From contig JAITPV010000158.1 in NCBI GenBank assembly GCA_031289275.1, positions 1 to 36,421 on the forward strand: a stretch of 36,421 nt of DNA, read 5' to 3'. The translations under genes were made by a program, and so were the position numbers. Below, piece by piece: positions 1-8,962 of the stretch (positions are counted from its first letter, which is position 1; each line of letters starts with the position of its first letter). The notes below the pieces were generated by a model, which was given only the letters and a program-made list of their open reading frames with translations, searched no databases and was not told the DNA's origin. This DNA is from Tannerella sp. (GTDB lineage: Bacteria; Bacteroidota; Bacteroidia; Bacteroidales; Tannerellaceae).

Positions 1-74
1 TTGTCCGCACACCCTCGTTGACACCCCAAACTATTAATGTTTATTAAACGCATGTCTTTTTGTCAGACGCAAAG

Positions 75-105
75 TTGTATTATTGGCGGAAATGCTTTTC
101 CTTTG
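75..105 (+). promoter_or_regulatory. Possible promoter of the ROK kinase gene
   Basis: A TTG at 75-77 and TTCCTTTG at 98-105 lie 20 bases apart, close to the Bacteroidota pattern TTTG-N17-23-TAnnTTTG but with T in place of the A of the -7 box. It lies about 50 bases before the kinase start. The 1-74 stretch shows nothing else I can name. Confidence 0.35.
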
Positions 106-153
106 CCGCTGAAACAAAGAAATGTATAATTCAAATTTAAAACAACAATCATC

Positions 154-1116
154 ATGGAGAAACCGTATGTAATCGGTATAGATGTAGGAGGTACGAATAC
201 CGTATTCGGAGTAGTAGACGCGCGTGGAACGATTTTATATAATGGTTCCATCAAAACCGGTCAATATGCAGACGTTAATGATTATGTGTCGGTGCTGGCC
301 GAAAGCATGCAAGGCATTATTGACCAGGCCGGAGGAAAAGAACAAATCCGGGGCATCGGTGTCGGAGCGCCCAATGGCAACTATTTTACAGGCAGCATTG
401 ATTTTGCGGCCAACCTTCCGTGGAAAAACCGTATTCCCCTGGCGCAACTGATCAGCGACCGGACGGGCATCCCGGTCACCCTGACCAACGATGCCAACGC
501 GGCCGCCATCGGCGAAATGACTTACGGCGCAGCCCGCGGCCTGAAGGATTTTATTGTAATCACGCTCGGCACGGGCGTCGGTAGCGGAATCGTCGTCGGA
601 GGCAATCTGGTCTACGGGCACGACGGTTTTGCCGGCGAGTTGGGACACACCATCATCCGCCGCGAAAACGGCCGCTCGTGCGGTTGTGGCCGCCGAGGCT
701 GTCTCGAAGCCTACACTTCCGCCCTGGGCGTTGCCCGTACGGCACGCGAACTGCTCGTGAACCGTACAGACAACAGTTTGTTGCGCGAATTGGATCCGGA
801 AGCCATCACGTCGAAAGATGTTTTCGACGCCGCCATTCGGGGCGATAAACTGTCGGTCGAAATCTTTGAAAAGACCGGACAAATCCTGGGTGAAGCCTTC
901 GCCGATTTCATTGCCTTTTCCAGTCCCGAAGCCATTATCCTGTTTGGCGGCCTGACCAAAGCCGGCGACCTGCTTATGGACCCGATCAGGCGCTCGATGG
1001 AGAAAAACGTGCTGAAATTTTTTGAAGGTAAGACCAAACTGTTGTTTTCCCAACTGAAGGAAAGCGACGCCGCCGTTTTAGGCGCCAGCGCCTTAGGCTG
1101 GGAAGTGAAAGAATAA
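154..1116 (+). CDS. ROK-family sugar kinase (glucokinase-like)
   Basis: Phosphorylates a hexose or amino sugar with ATP in the cytoplasm; glucokinase is the likeliest activity but ROK substrate is hard to call from sequence. Seen: N-terminal phosphate-binding motif DVGGTN at residues 10-15, catalytic Asp113 in NDANAAAIGE, the second ATP motif LGTGVGSG near 138-145, and the ROK zinc signature with His165 and Cys176, Cys178 and Cys183 (SCGCGRRGCLE). Length 320 is normal and there is no N-terminal helix-turn-helix, so it is a kinase and not a NagC/XylR-type repressor. The ATG start follows an A-rich leader with no strong Shine-Dalgarno, as usual in this phylum. It lies 48 bases before the TPR gene; shared transcription is possible but no functional link is evident. 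Confidence 0.9.
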   Translation: MEKPYVIGIDVGGTNTVFGVVDARGTILYNGSIKTGQYADVNDYVSVLAESMQGIIDQAGGKEQIRGIGVGAPNGNYFTGSIDFAANLPWKNRIPLAQLISDRTGIPVTLTNDANAAAIGEMTYGAARGLKDFIVITLGTGVGSGIVVGGNLVYGHDGFAGELGHTIIRRENGRSCGCGRRGCLEAYTSALGVARTARELLVNRTDNSLLRELDPEAITSKDVFDAAIRGDKLSVEIFEKTGQILGEAFADFIAFSSPEAIILFGGLTKAGDLLMDPIRRSMEKNVLKFFEGKTKLLFSQLKESDAAVLGASALGWEVKE

Positions 1117-1164
1117 GAATATGGTTCGGATATGGCATAATATGTGCACTTATACCTACGCATT

Positions 1165-4100
1165 ATGAAAAGAATACTTGTCTTGTTGTGCCTGACCCTG
1201 GGGCTGCACCTTGGGGTCAATGGCCAACGTTCCTATCCCTTTGACACGCCGGAACGATTGTTTCTTGAAGGAAAGGACTTTTTCGACCGGAAAAATTACC
1301 CCGGTTGTGTCGATAAACTGAATGCCTACAAGGCGCAATCTTCCAACATGGATTTGATTCAGGAATCCGATTACATGCTGGCCGCCATTGCTTTCGAGCA
1401 GGGACAGGCCAACGCCGACGACGTGTTGGAACGTTATCTGGAAACCTGGCCGGACGCCTGCCACCGGAATGAAGTTTGTTTCCTGCTCGGCTCCGTTTAC
1501 TTTGACCGTGGCGACTATCAAACCGCGATTTATTGGTTCAACGAAGCCGATATGGATAAACTCGGCGGCGAGCAAAACGAAGCATACGCTTTCCGCCTGG
1601 CTTATTCGTTGTTGCAGATGGACAATCTCAAGCCGGCGCAGGCGTATTTTGTCCCCTTGCAGCAAACCGGTTCCACCTACCACGAAGCAGCCGCCTATTA
1701 TTCCGCCTATATCAACTATGCGCGGGGCAACTATGCCGAGGCGCTGGGCGAATTCACCAAACTCAAAAACCAACCGCTCTACCGGGAGCAATCCCTTTAT
1801 TATATTGCCCAGATCCATTTCATCCGCAACCAGTATGATAAGGTGATAAGCAGCGGCGAAGAATTGTTGCAATCCTACCCGGACAATACAAACAATGCCG
1901 AAATCTACCGGATACTGGGAAATGCCTACTATCAGCAAGGCAACCGGGACAAGGCGCTCGACCGGCTGAGCCGCTATGTGGCCGGAACGGAACAGCCTCT
2001 GCGAAGCGACCTTTACCTGCTGGGCATTTGCTATTTCAATAAAAAAGACTACCGGCAAGCCGTTGCGTCCTTCTCGGAAACCGTCAAAGAGCCGGACGCC
2101 CTGACCCAGAACGCCTATTTGTATCTCGGCCAAAGCTACTTGAATCTGGACGACAAAAACAATGCCCGCATGGCCTTTGAATGGGCGGCTACGTCTACCT
2201 ACGACAAACAGGTGCAGGAAGTGGCGCTCTACAATTACGCCCTCTTGATACACGAGACCTCCTTTTCCGGCTTTGGCGAATCCGTGACGATTTTTGAAGA
2301 CTTCCTGAATGATTTTCCGGAATCACAATACGCCGATAAAGTCAACGATCATTTGGTAGAAGTCTACCTGACCACCAAAAACTACGAATCGGCCCTGGCA
2401 TCTATTGATAAGATTCATCAGCCGGGCGCGAAAATTCAGGCGGCCAAACAAACCGTACTCTTTCAGTTGGGTGCGCAGGCTTTTACCAATCAGCAACCGG
2501 AGGATGCCGTTGCCTGTTTCGACCGCGCCATTGCGATGGGCAGTTACGACGCCGAGGCATACAGCAATGCCTACTTCTGGCGGGGCGAAGCGAATTACCG
2601 CCTGAATGACTTCAGTAGCGCCGTGTCCGACTTCCGAGCCTACCTGAATCATACCGGGGCGCGTACCACCGACACCTATGCCCAGGCTTATTATAACCTC
2701 GGATACAGCTATTTCAAGCAACGGAATTATGATCAGTCGCTGACCGCTTTCCGGCAGTATGTTTCACTGGAGAAAAATCCTGCTGCGATAGCTTGTGCCG
2801 ACGCTTACAACCGTATCGGCGACTGCCGGTTTTATAACCGCCAGTTTGCCGCCGCCGAAGAAAGTTATTCCAAAGCCGCCTCTCTGCAACCCTCCACCGG
2901 CGATTATGCCATTTATCAGAAAGGGTTCGTGCTCGGATTGCAAAAAGACTATCAGGGAAAGATTGAGATGATGGATCACCTCATCCGCGAATACCCCGAA
3001 TCGCCCTATGTAGATGACGCCCTGTTTGAAAAAGGCCGTTCCTATGTCCTGCTCGAAACCTATAACCTGGCCGCTAACGCCTTCGACCGGTTGATCGCCC
3101 AATATCCGCAAAGCACGCTCGCACGCAAGGCCGGCCTTCAGTTGGGATTGCTCTATTTCAATTCCAACCAGCCGGAGAAAGCCATAGAATCCTATAAACA
3201 CGTCATCGCAACCTATCCGGGCAGCGAAGAGGCCAAAGTGGCCGTGCAAGACCTGAAGTCCGTCTATGTCGATATGAATGACGTCGCTTCCTATGCGGCG
3301 TATGTCAATTCCATCGGCGGCAGCGTGCGGATGCAGGTTAGCGAACAGGATTCGCTGACCTATTTCGCAGCCGAAAAATTATTTCTGCGCGGCGATAACG
3401 ACGGCGCACGCCGCAGTTTGCGGAACTACCTGAATGCCTTTCCGCAGGGAGCTTTCAATACGCACGCAAACTATTATCTGGCACAGATCGCCTTTGCACA
3501 AAAGGAATACGCCGAAGCCCACCAGCGTTACGGCGCCGTGCTCAATGGCGGCGATACGAAGTTCAGTGAAGAATCGCTGGCTCGCAGAGCGGAAATCGAA
3601 TATCTGGAGAAAGATTATGCCGCGGCGATGAAAAGTTTCAAGCAATTACAAGCGGTTGCCGAATCCGTCGAGAACCGTGAGGCCGCCAAACTGGGACTTC
3701 TGCGCTGCGCACATTACACCGGTCAGCAGGCCGAAACCCTGCAAGCCGCCAGCGAACTGTTGAAAAGCGCCAAACTCTCGCCCGAAGTCGAAGCCGAAGC
3801 CCGTTACCTGCGCGCCAAAGCCTATCTGGCTCTCAACGAACGCGCCAAAGCCGAAACCGATCTTGCCGCCCTGAGCAAAAACATACGCACCGCTTACGGC
3901 GCCGAAGCCAAGTATCTGCTTGCACAATCCTATTACGACCGCAACGAAACCGACAAGGCGGAAAAAGAATTAACCGATTTCATCAAGCAGGGTACGACCC
4001 ATCAATACTGGCTTGCACGTGGTTTTATCCTTTTAGCGGACGTATACATCCGCAAGGGCGACGATTTCCAGGCACGGCAATACCTCACCAGCCTGCAAAA

Positions 4101-4167
4101 AAATTACAAGGGCAAGGATGAGATCACCCGCATGATAGAAGAAAGACTGGCTAAATTAAAGAATTAA
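1165..4167 (+). CDS. Large exported tetratricopeptide-repeat protein
   Basis: A 1,001-residue protein made almost entirely of TPR helices. The ATG at 1165 gives a clean signal peptide (MKRILVLLCLTLGLHLGVNGQ); the frame stays open to a GTG at 1144, but that would put charged residues before it. TPR-like units recur from about residue 25 to the end, with typical W/L/G/Y/A/F/A/P spacing, for example 'YFDRGDYQTAIYWFNEA' and 'YYQQGNRDKALDRLSRY'. TPR proteins of this type are periplasmic or outer-membrane-associated scaffolds. The stop codon is followed after three bases by the start of an outer-membrane barrel gene, so the two are almost certainly co-translated and probably act together. Exact function unknown. 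It could be a lower-homology relative of the gliding or secretion TPR lipoproteins, but there is no lipobox cysteine at its N-terminus. Confidence 0.88.
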   Translation: MKRILVLLCLTLGLHLGVNGQRSYPFDTPERLFLEGKDFFDRKNYPGCVDKLNAYKAQSSNMDLIQESDYMLAAIAFEQGQANADDVLERYLETWPDACHRNEVCFLLGSVYFDRGDYQTAIYWFNEADMDKLGGEQNEAYAFRLAYSLLQMDNLKPAQAYFVPLQQTGSTYHEAAAYYSAYINYARGNYAEALGEFTKLKNQPLYREQSLYYIAQIHFIRNQYDKVISSGEELLQSYPDNTNNAEIYRILGNAYYQQGNRDKALDRLSRYVAGTEQPLRSDLYLLGICYFNKKDYRQAVASFSETVKEPDALTQNAYLYLGQSYLNLDDKNNARMAFEWAATSTYDKQVQEVALYNYALLIHETSFSGFGESVTIFEDFLNDFPESQYADKVNDHLVEVYLTTKNYESALASIDKIHQPGAKIQAAKQTVLFQLGAQAFTNQQPEDAVACFDRAIAMGSYDAEAYSNAYFWRGEANYRLNDFSSAVSDFRAYLNHTGARTTDTYAQAYYNLGYSYFKQRNYDQSLTAFRQYVSLEKNPAAIACADAYNRIGDCRFYNRQFAAAEESYSKAASLQPSTGDYAIYQKGFVLGLQKDYQGKIEMMDHLIREYPESPYVDDALFEKGRSYVLLETYNLAANAFDRLIAQYPQSTLARKAGLQLGLLYFNSNQPEKAIESYKHVIATYPGSEEAKVAVQDLKSVYVDMNDVASYAAYVNSIGGSVRMQVSEQDSLTYFAAEKLFLRGDNDGARRSLRNYLNAFPQGAFNTHANYYLAQIAFAQKEYAEAHQRYGAVLNGGDTKFSEESLARRAEIEYLEKDYAAAMKSFKQLQAVAESVENREAAKLGLLRCAHYTGQQAETLQAASELLKSAKLSPEVEAEARYLRAKAYLALNERAKAETDLAALSKNIRTAYGAEAKYLLAQSYYDRNETDKAEKELTDFIKQGTTHQYWLARGFILLADVYIRKGDDFQARQYLTSLQKNYKGKDEITRMIEERLAKLKN

Positions 4168-4170
4168 GCA

Positions 4171-5997
4171 ATGAAAGCAATTCAAATGAAACGAATCATG
4201 ATAGCGGCCATCACCGCAATAACCATTTCCGGCGCTTTGCACGCACAAGAACCTGACCCGAACGTAAACCGCGAAATGACGCTCGAGCGCGAATACGACC
4301 CCAGTGTACAGGATGCCAATAAAGTGAACTTGTTGCCCGAAGTATGGGAACCCGTCGTCAACAAACGCCCCATCGACTACGCAACCTTCACGCTGCCGGC
4401 CGATCCGAAGAAAGAATTTAACCGCCTGCCTTCCGGCGATCTTATGACCGAAATCCCCTACAACCACCGCCGCGGATACTTCCACTTCGGTGGAGGTATG
4501 TATATGAACTTCGACGGCGACGCGGGTTATCATATCCTTGACAACGAGAAAGACCGCCTCAACCTCTTCGTTACTCATCATTCCACCAATGGAGAGGTGA
4601 CCGACATCCGTCCCGGAGACAACGACGAAAAACGGAAAGCCAAACTGAACGACAACTTCGGCGGCTTCGGTCTTGAACATCATTTCGACCGCAGCACCCT
4701 GCGTCTCGGAGCTGATTACGGCTACACAGCTTTTAACTATTACAGCTTCCTCCGTTATCTTCCCGTTATAAATATCGAAGAGGATGCAGCGCCGTCCTCA
4801 CCTGATGAAATTCTACCCGTGCCCTTGCCTGTTCCGTATCCGCAAGATATTGAAACCAATCAGGTCAATCAAACGCTGCGCGGTTACGCCGGCGTCCGCT
4901 CCAAGGAAGATGCCGGGACAGGATACCTGTTCGATGTCGAATTTCTGCAATTCTCCCAGCGATACGGCCGGACGAAAGACGTTGAAGGCATCCATGAGAC
5001 GAAAATCACCCCGCAATTCGGTCTCAGCCGCCTCCTCGGCGAAGGCAATCAATCCGTTGGGTTTAATCTCAAGGCAGACTGGTTTAATTATACCTATCCC
5101 TCCACACGCACCGACTCCACGGGATACCGCAACCACTTTGAGGCGACCCTCACGCCCTACTATCGCATCAAGGGCGAAACATGGCGCGTGCAATTAGGCT
5201 TGAATGTTATGCTTATCACCGGCGATTCGGCAAAGGTATTCGTATCTCCCGCTATCGAAGCCGGGATGCAAATCACCCCCCGGACGCTTTTTTACGTGAA
5301 TGCCGGCGGCGGCATCTATTCCAACGATCCCAGCGGCCTCGCCCGGCGGAATCGTTACATGGACTACTACCATGCCACGCTCCCTACCCGCACCTGGCTT
5401 GACGCTTCGCTGGGCATCCGGAGCGCCGTCACGCCCGATGTCTGGCTGAACCTCTTCGCCGGTGGCAAGATTTCGGAAAACGAAGTCTTCTTCGTTCCCG
5501 CTCAATGGGATACTTCCAGTGACTTTCAGAACTATGCGAACGCTTTCCAGCCCGACGCCACCGTCCTGCACGTCGGCGCAGCCTTCAAATATACTTACCG
5601 GCAATGGGTGGATTTTTCACTGAAAGGGATTTATTACCACTGCACCTTCCGCGACGGCGACGCAACGGCGCAGACCTACGGCGTCGCCCCTGCCGATATG
5701 GAACCCTATGGTTTCCCCAATGCAGAGTTGTATGCCGACATCGCCGTGAAGCCCATGAAACCCCTCAGCCTCAATCTCGGCTATTATCTCGGCTACCGCC
5801 GCTGCACTTTGTGGGGTAGCGAACTCGAGCCGATGGATCATTTCAACGACCTGCATTTCACAGCCACTTGGCAACTGAACGACACGTTCGGCGCCTATGT
5901 CAAACTGAACAACCTCCTTTTCCAACAACAGGAATGGGTCTACGGCTATCCCATGCAGGGATTCAACGCCATGCTGGGAATCAATCTCAATTTCTAA
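4171..5997 (+). CDS. Outer-membrane beta-barrel protein (TonB-dependent-receptor-like), partner of the TPR protein
   Basis: A 608-residue exported protein with signal peptide ending near 'ALHAQ'. After it comes a short conserved-looking segment (EMTLEREYDPSVQDANKVN) and then alternating aromatic and polar strands to the C-terminus, which ends in Phe (LGINLNF) as expected for BAM-inserted barrels. I see no clear plug domain or TonB box, so TonB dependence is not shown; from memory, homologues in this phylum are loosely labelled TonB-dependent receptor. The ATG at 4171 is three bases after the TPR gene stop; a second ATG at 4186 (MKRIM) would also leave an intact signal peptide. Cargo or role unknown: probably an outer-membrane channel or assembly partner of the upstream TPR protein. 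Confidence 0.8.
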   Translation: MKAIQMKRIMIAAITAITISGALHAQEPDPNVNREMTLEREYDPSVQDANKVNLLPEVWEPVVNKRPIDYATFTLPADPKKEFNRLPSGDLMTEIPYNHRRGYFHFGGGMYMNFDGDAGYHILDNEKDRLNLFVTHHSTNGEVTDIRPGDNDEKRKAKLNDNFGGFGLEHHFDRSTLRLGADYGYTAFNYYSFLRYLPVINIEEDAAPSSPDEILPVPLPVPYPQDIETNQVNQTLRGYAGVRSKEDAGTGYLFDVEFLQFSQRYGRTKDVEGIHETKITPQFGLSRLLGEGNQSVGFNLKADWFNYTYPSTRTDSTGYRNHFEATLTPYYRIKGETWRVQLGLNVMLITGDSAKVFVSPAIEAGMQITPRTLFYVNAGGGIYSNDPSGLARRNRYMDYYHATLPTRTWLDASLGIRSAVTPDVWLNLFAGGKISENEVFFVPAQWDTSSDFQNYANAFQPDATVLHVGAAFKYTYRQWVDFSLKGIYYHCTFRDGDATAQTYGVAPADMEPYGFPNAELYADIAVKPMKPLSLNLGYYLGYRRCTLWGSELEPMDHFNDLHFTATWQLNDTFGAYVKLNNLLFQQQEWVYGYPMQGFNAMLGINLNF

Positions 5998-6035
5998 TGA
6001 TGAACGAATCTTTGAATCATTGAATTTTTGAACAC

Positions 6036-7226
6036 TTACTGGTTTTTTCGACAGCGAATCAACACCTTCTCATTATCGGCAAGCGTCGTGGCAAACAAAT
6101 AGATTTCTCCTCCGTCGGCGATGCCGGTGCGTTTACGCAATTCGGCCACGGACAGAGGGAAATTTCGTACCGACAAATTCGCAAAAGGAATGTGGCGAGC
6201 GATCGTTTTACAGCATTTTCCATGGAACGGAATCACTTCTTCCACCCGGAAAATCCGTCCCGGAAAATTCGCCACCAATCGGTCTGATGTATATAAATGA
6301 CTGCTCGCATGCAACTTGTCCACCCCCATTTGTAAGGCCGTTTGTTTATACGCGCCAGCTTTCAGTATGGACACATTCGGTTCATACAAATACGTTCGTA
6401 CCGATGGGGAAAGGCTGGAGACGTTTGCCCGTTCGTCCGAAAGCCGGAACCGGAAGAACTGTTCCGTGCCGGACGCCGTATCATTCACACAATAAACAGG
6501 CGGTTCAGGCATTTCTTTTTCGCGTTTTAACACAAACAACAACTCCTTACATTCGTTTTTCACGGAAACCACATGCACTTCCGCCGTTTCAGGCAATAAC
6601 GCCAATGTATGCCGGATATCCAACATCGGCGACAGTTTGGCAATCACTTTGGGCGCCTTGCATAACAAGACGGGCAACAGTTTCACTAAATCCGGTTCGC
6701 AATCCGCCAGGGCAAACACACGCGCATGGCCGTCTTTTCGCCGTGCCGGATCCAGATAAAACACATCCACCGAACCGATTTTCTCCAACACATCTTCCGC
6801 CGTTTCATTATATCCTGTGATATTTCCGGCACACAGCACGGAAAAATTATGCATGGCCACGTCAAAACACCTTGTGGAGCGTTCCACATACGTAACTTGT
6901 TCCACCTTTTGCGCAAAATAACAAGTATCTATGCCCAATCCGCCGGTCAGGTCGCAAAGATGTTTTTCGCTATTCAGCAAACGTTGCTTGTAGCAGGCGG
7001 TTTGCTCCGAGGAACATTGCTCGGCCGCTATTTTCGAGGGGAAAAGCAAACGGTCATCGGCATACCATGCAGGTAATTTCTCCCTGATACGCCGGCGGAT
7101 AGCGATCTGCTCTACCGCAAAGGGAATGTCTACCTCCGGATAGCGGGTGGCGGAAAGCAACAAATCGGATAAATCATCTCCGGCATGTGCCTGAATAAAA
7201 CTTCGTAAAGCGTCCGGCATCTGCAT
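6036..7226 (-). CDS. Class I SAM-dependent methyltransferase with THUMP-like C-terminus (PG_1098 family)
   Basis: A 396-residue cytoplasmic protein. The SAM-binding loop is LCDLTGGLGID near residues 90-100, the acidic end of strand 2 is in TYVERS, and the motif IV equivalent is DPARR at 159-163. The middle and C-terminal parts resemble the PG_1098 ferredoxin-like and THUMP-like domains defined from Porphyromonas proteins. THUMP domains bind tRNA or rRNA, so an RNA base methyltransferase is likely, but the target is not known to me. The gene is convergent with the barrel gene at 5997 and lies 67 bases downstream of murB. Two in-frame ATGs (7226, 7220) are possible; I use the first. Confidence 0.82.
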   Translation of the reverse strand: MQMPDALRSFIQAHAGDDLSDLLLSATRYPEVDIPFAVEQIAIRRRIREKLPAWYADDRLLFPSKIAAEQCSSEQTACYKQRLLNSEKHLCDLTGGLGIDTCYFAQKVEQVTYVERSTRCFDVAMHNFSVLCAGNITGYNETAEDVLEKIGSVDVFYLDPARRKDGHARVFALADCEPDLVKLLPVLLCKAPKVIAKLSPMLDIRHTLALLPETAEVHVVSVKNECKELLFVLKREKEMPEPPVYCVNDTASGTEQFFRFRLSDERANVSSLSPSVRTYLYEPNVSILKAGAYKQTALQMGVDKLHASSHLYTSDRLVANFPGRIFRVEEVIPFHGKCCKTIARHIPFANLSVRNFPLSVAELRKRTGIADGGEIYLFATTLADNEKVLIRCRKNQ

Positions 7227-7293
7227 GGGGCAAAGGATTTTTGAATAAATGATAATGTTGGAGGGCTGTGAGGCTCACCCTCTTTCTCAAGCT

Positions 7294-8307
7294 TTATCCG
7301 ATATACCTCACTTCCGGTGTCAGAAGCACGTTAAAACGCCGGTTGACCGTATCGCGGATATGTTCGGCAAATAAGGCGATCTCATTTCCCGTTGCGCCGC
7401 CGTAGTTGACTATGACCAATGCCTGATGTGCATAGACGCCTACTGCCCCGGCACGTTTTCCTTTCAGTCCGCATTGTTCGATCAGCCATCCGGCCGGAAT
7501 TTTCACGTGCCCGTCCTTTGCCGGATAAGACGGAAGCGAAGGATATTCCCGTTTCAACCGGTCAAAATGCTCCTGCGAAACAACCGGATTGACAAAGAAA
7601 CTGCCCGCATTACCCAATTCCTCCGGAGCGGGCAGTTTTTCACGACGAATCCGGACAACGGCCTCCCGTACTTTCGCCGGCGTTAACGGAGCGGACGATG
7701 CCAACGCCTCATTCAGATTGCCGTAAGCAAGATTAAACAAGGCCTGTTTCATCAAACGCAACGTCACATAAGTAATAATGTACGGATCGTGTGATTCTTC
7801 TTTAAAAAAACTGTCCCGGTAACCATACTTGCAATCTTCCTTTGCAAACAGTTGTTTTGCAAAAGTAGATGGATTGTATGCTTCTACGGTATCGACCACA
7901 TCCTTGATCTCTGCACCGTAAGCGCCGATATTTTGTACGGCTGCCGCGCCGGTTTCTCCGGGAATCAATGACAGGTTTTCGATACCGCACCAACCTTTGC
8001 CGGCGGCATAAGCCACTACATCATCCCATACTTCAGCCGCTCCGACACGTAACCATACGGCTTCGTCCGTTTCCTTCACCGGCGTAATCCCTTTAATGGC
8101 CGAATGAAGAATGATGCCGTTAAAATCATTCAGAAACAGCAGATTGCTGCCTCCTCCGATATGCAAGGATGATAACTCGTGAAAGTATTCGTCTCGCAGT
8201 ATACGTTCCAACTCGGCTTCATCCGCATATTCCATAAACCAACGGGCGCGTACGGGAAGGTGGAAGGTATTGTAGTCTTCTAATGAAAAATCCGGTTCAA
8301 TTCTCAT
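7294..8307 (-). CDS. murB: UDP-N-acetylenolpyruvoylglucosamine reductase (UDP-N-acetylmuramate dehydrogenase)
   Basis: Reduces UDP-GlcNAc-enolpyruvate to UDP-MurNAc with NADPH, the second committed step of peptidoglycan synthesis, in the cytoplasm. Seen: FAD-binding segment LHIGGGSNLLF near 48-58, PGETGAAAVQNIGAYG near 116-131, active-site Arg163 in YGYRDS, proton-donor Ser236 in GNAGSFFVNP, and the C-terminal GWLIEQCGLKGKRAGAVGVY block with the Glu-containing GNEIALF. The length (337) and the inserted Tyr loop fit the E. coli type (type I). The gene follows the SPOR lipoprotein gene by 52 bases on the same strand, so cell-wall synthesis and septal peptidoglycan binding sit together. Confidence 0.97.
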   Translation of the reverse strand: MRIEPDFSLEDYNTFHLPVRARWFMEYADEAELERILRDEYFHELSSLHIGGGSNLLFLNDFNGIILHSAIKGITPVKETDEAVWLRVGAAEVWDDVVAYAAGKGWCGIENLSLIPGETGAAAVQNIGAYGAEIKDVVDTVEAYNPSTFAKQLFAKEDCKYGYRDSFFKEESHDPYIITYVTLRLMKQALFNLAYGNLNEALASSAPLTPAKVREAVVRIRREKLPAPEELGNAGSFFVNPVVSQEHFDRLKREYPSLPSYPAKDGHVKIPAGWLIEQCGLKGKRAGAVGVYAHQALVIVNYGGATGNEIALFAEHIRDTVNRRFNVLLTPEVRYIG

Positions 8308-8359
8308 GGGCTAATTCTATTTCCCAAATGAGTCCAACACCACAAAATTCAACAGACAG

Positions 8360-8839
8360 TCAATACCGACGTTCCAATATCCAAGCGTCGTGGTAATTCG
8401 GAGAATACTTCGCCCGGATGGATTCACGGCTTTGTTCCGCTTCACGACGGCTTTCATGGCTGGTCAGGATTACACGCAACATGCCTTGTTCGTTTTCGCC
8501 CAAAATCGGCATATATCCATCGTTCTGCATACGTTCCTTCAGCGCATAGGCATTGGTTTTATTCTTAAAACTGCCGATCACCACGCTGTAAAGTTTGATA
8601 CCATCCGCATTTTCTCCGGCTATGGCAGTGATTCTTTCCTGCCTTGCCGCCGTCACCGTTTTAGGTTTGCTCACCGGCGTAATTTCTTCTTCCTCTACCT
8701 CTTCATCTATGGAGTAATCTACTTCTCTTTCTTTGGCCTGCTCGTAGGCTGCTTTGTAAGCACGCTGTTTTGATTTGCATGAAACACAGCATATTAACGC
8801 AAAACAGAGCGCTATTCCTATTAATCCTATTTTCTTCAT
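8360..8839 (-). CDS. SPOR-domain lipoprotein
   Basis: A 159-residue predicted lipoprotein. The start at 8839 (MKKIGLIGIALCFALICC) leads directly into the signal sequence and a Cys at about residue 21 (CVSCKSK); the frame runs on upstream to 8869 but that part lacks signal character. A low-complexity acidic linker (EEVEEEEITP) is followed by a SPOR domain from about 77 to 157 (IKLYSVVIGSFKNKTNAYAL and LRVILTSHESRREAEQ). SPOR domains bind denuded glycan strands at division septa. It is first in a minus-strand run with murB, and has a good -7 box at 8867-8874. The lipobox is weak by E. coli rules, though Bacteroidota accept such sequences. Confidence 0.85.
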   Translation of the reverse strand: MKKIGLIGIALCFALICCVSCKSKQRAYKAAYEQAKEREVDYSIDEEVEEEEITPVSKPKTVTAARQERITAIAGENADGIKLYSVVIGSFKNKTNAYALKERMQNDGYMPILGENEQGMLRVILTSHESRREAEQSRESIRAKYSPNYHDAWILERRY

Positions 8840-8866
8840 ATCCGTCTCATTATAAAATTGATTTTG

Positions 8867-8874
8867 CAAATATA
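8867..8874 (-). promoter_or_regulatory. -7 promoter box of the SPOR lipoprotein gene
   Basis: The minus strand reads TATATTTG, an exact match to the Bacteroidota -7 consensus TAnnTTTG, 27 bases before the ATG at 8839. I do not see a clear TTTG -33 box, partly because the left arm of the inverted repeat at 8885-8936 occupies that position. Confidence 0.5.
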
Positions 8875-8884
8875 TGAAATTATC

Positions 8885-8936
8885 AGAAACTGCTTATAAA
8901 TTTGAACATAAATCTGTCAATCTATAAGCAGTTTCT
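8885..8936. terminator. 14-bp perfect inverted repeat between the DUF1080 and SPOR genes
   Basis: Arms AGAAACTGCTTATA (8885-8898) and its exact complement (8923-8936) flank a 24-base AT-rich loop. It lies 26 bases past the stop of the minus-strand DUF1080 gene, so it may end that operon. No proper T-run follows on the minus strand, and the loop is long for an intrinsic terminator. It overlaps the expected -33 region of the SPOR promoter, so a regulatory role is the alternative. Confidence 0.5.
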
Positions 8937-8962
8937 TTATTTACAGTCAAAATACCCAAAAC

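Noticed and set aside
235..1053. 272-codon minus-strand frame opposite the ROK kinase
   Set aside because: It mirrors a well-supported kinase with all motifs and has no recognisable domain.
1156..2253. 365-codon minus-strand frame opposite the TPR gene
   Set aside because: It is a shadow of the TPR coding bias; hydrophobic but with no domain and no promoter.
6287..6820. 177-codon plus-strand frame inside the methyltransferase gene
   Set aside because: It is antisense to a gene with clear SAM motifs; composition is His/Pro/Thr-rich, without a domain.
7262..7283. Hairpin GAGGG...CCCTC after murB
   Set aside because: The stem is only five clean pairs and no T-run follows on the minus strand; too weak to list as a terminator.
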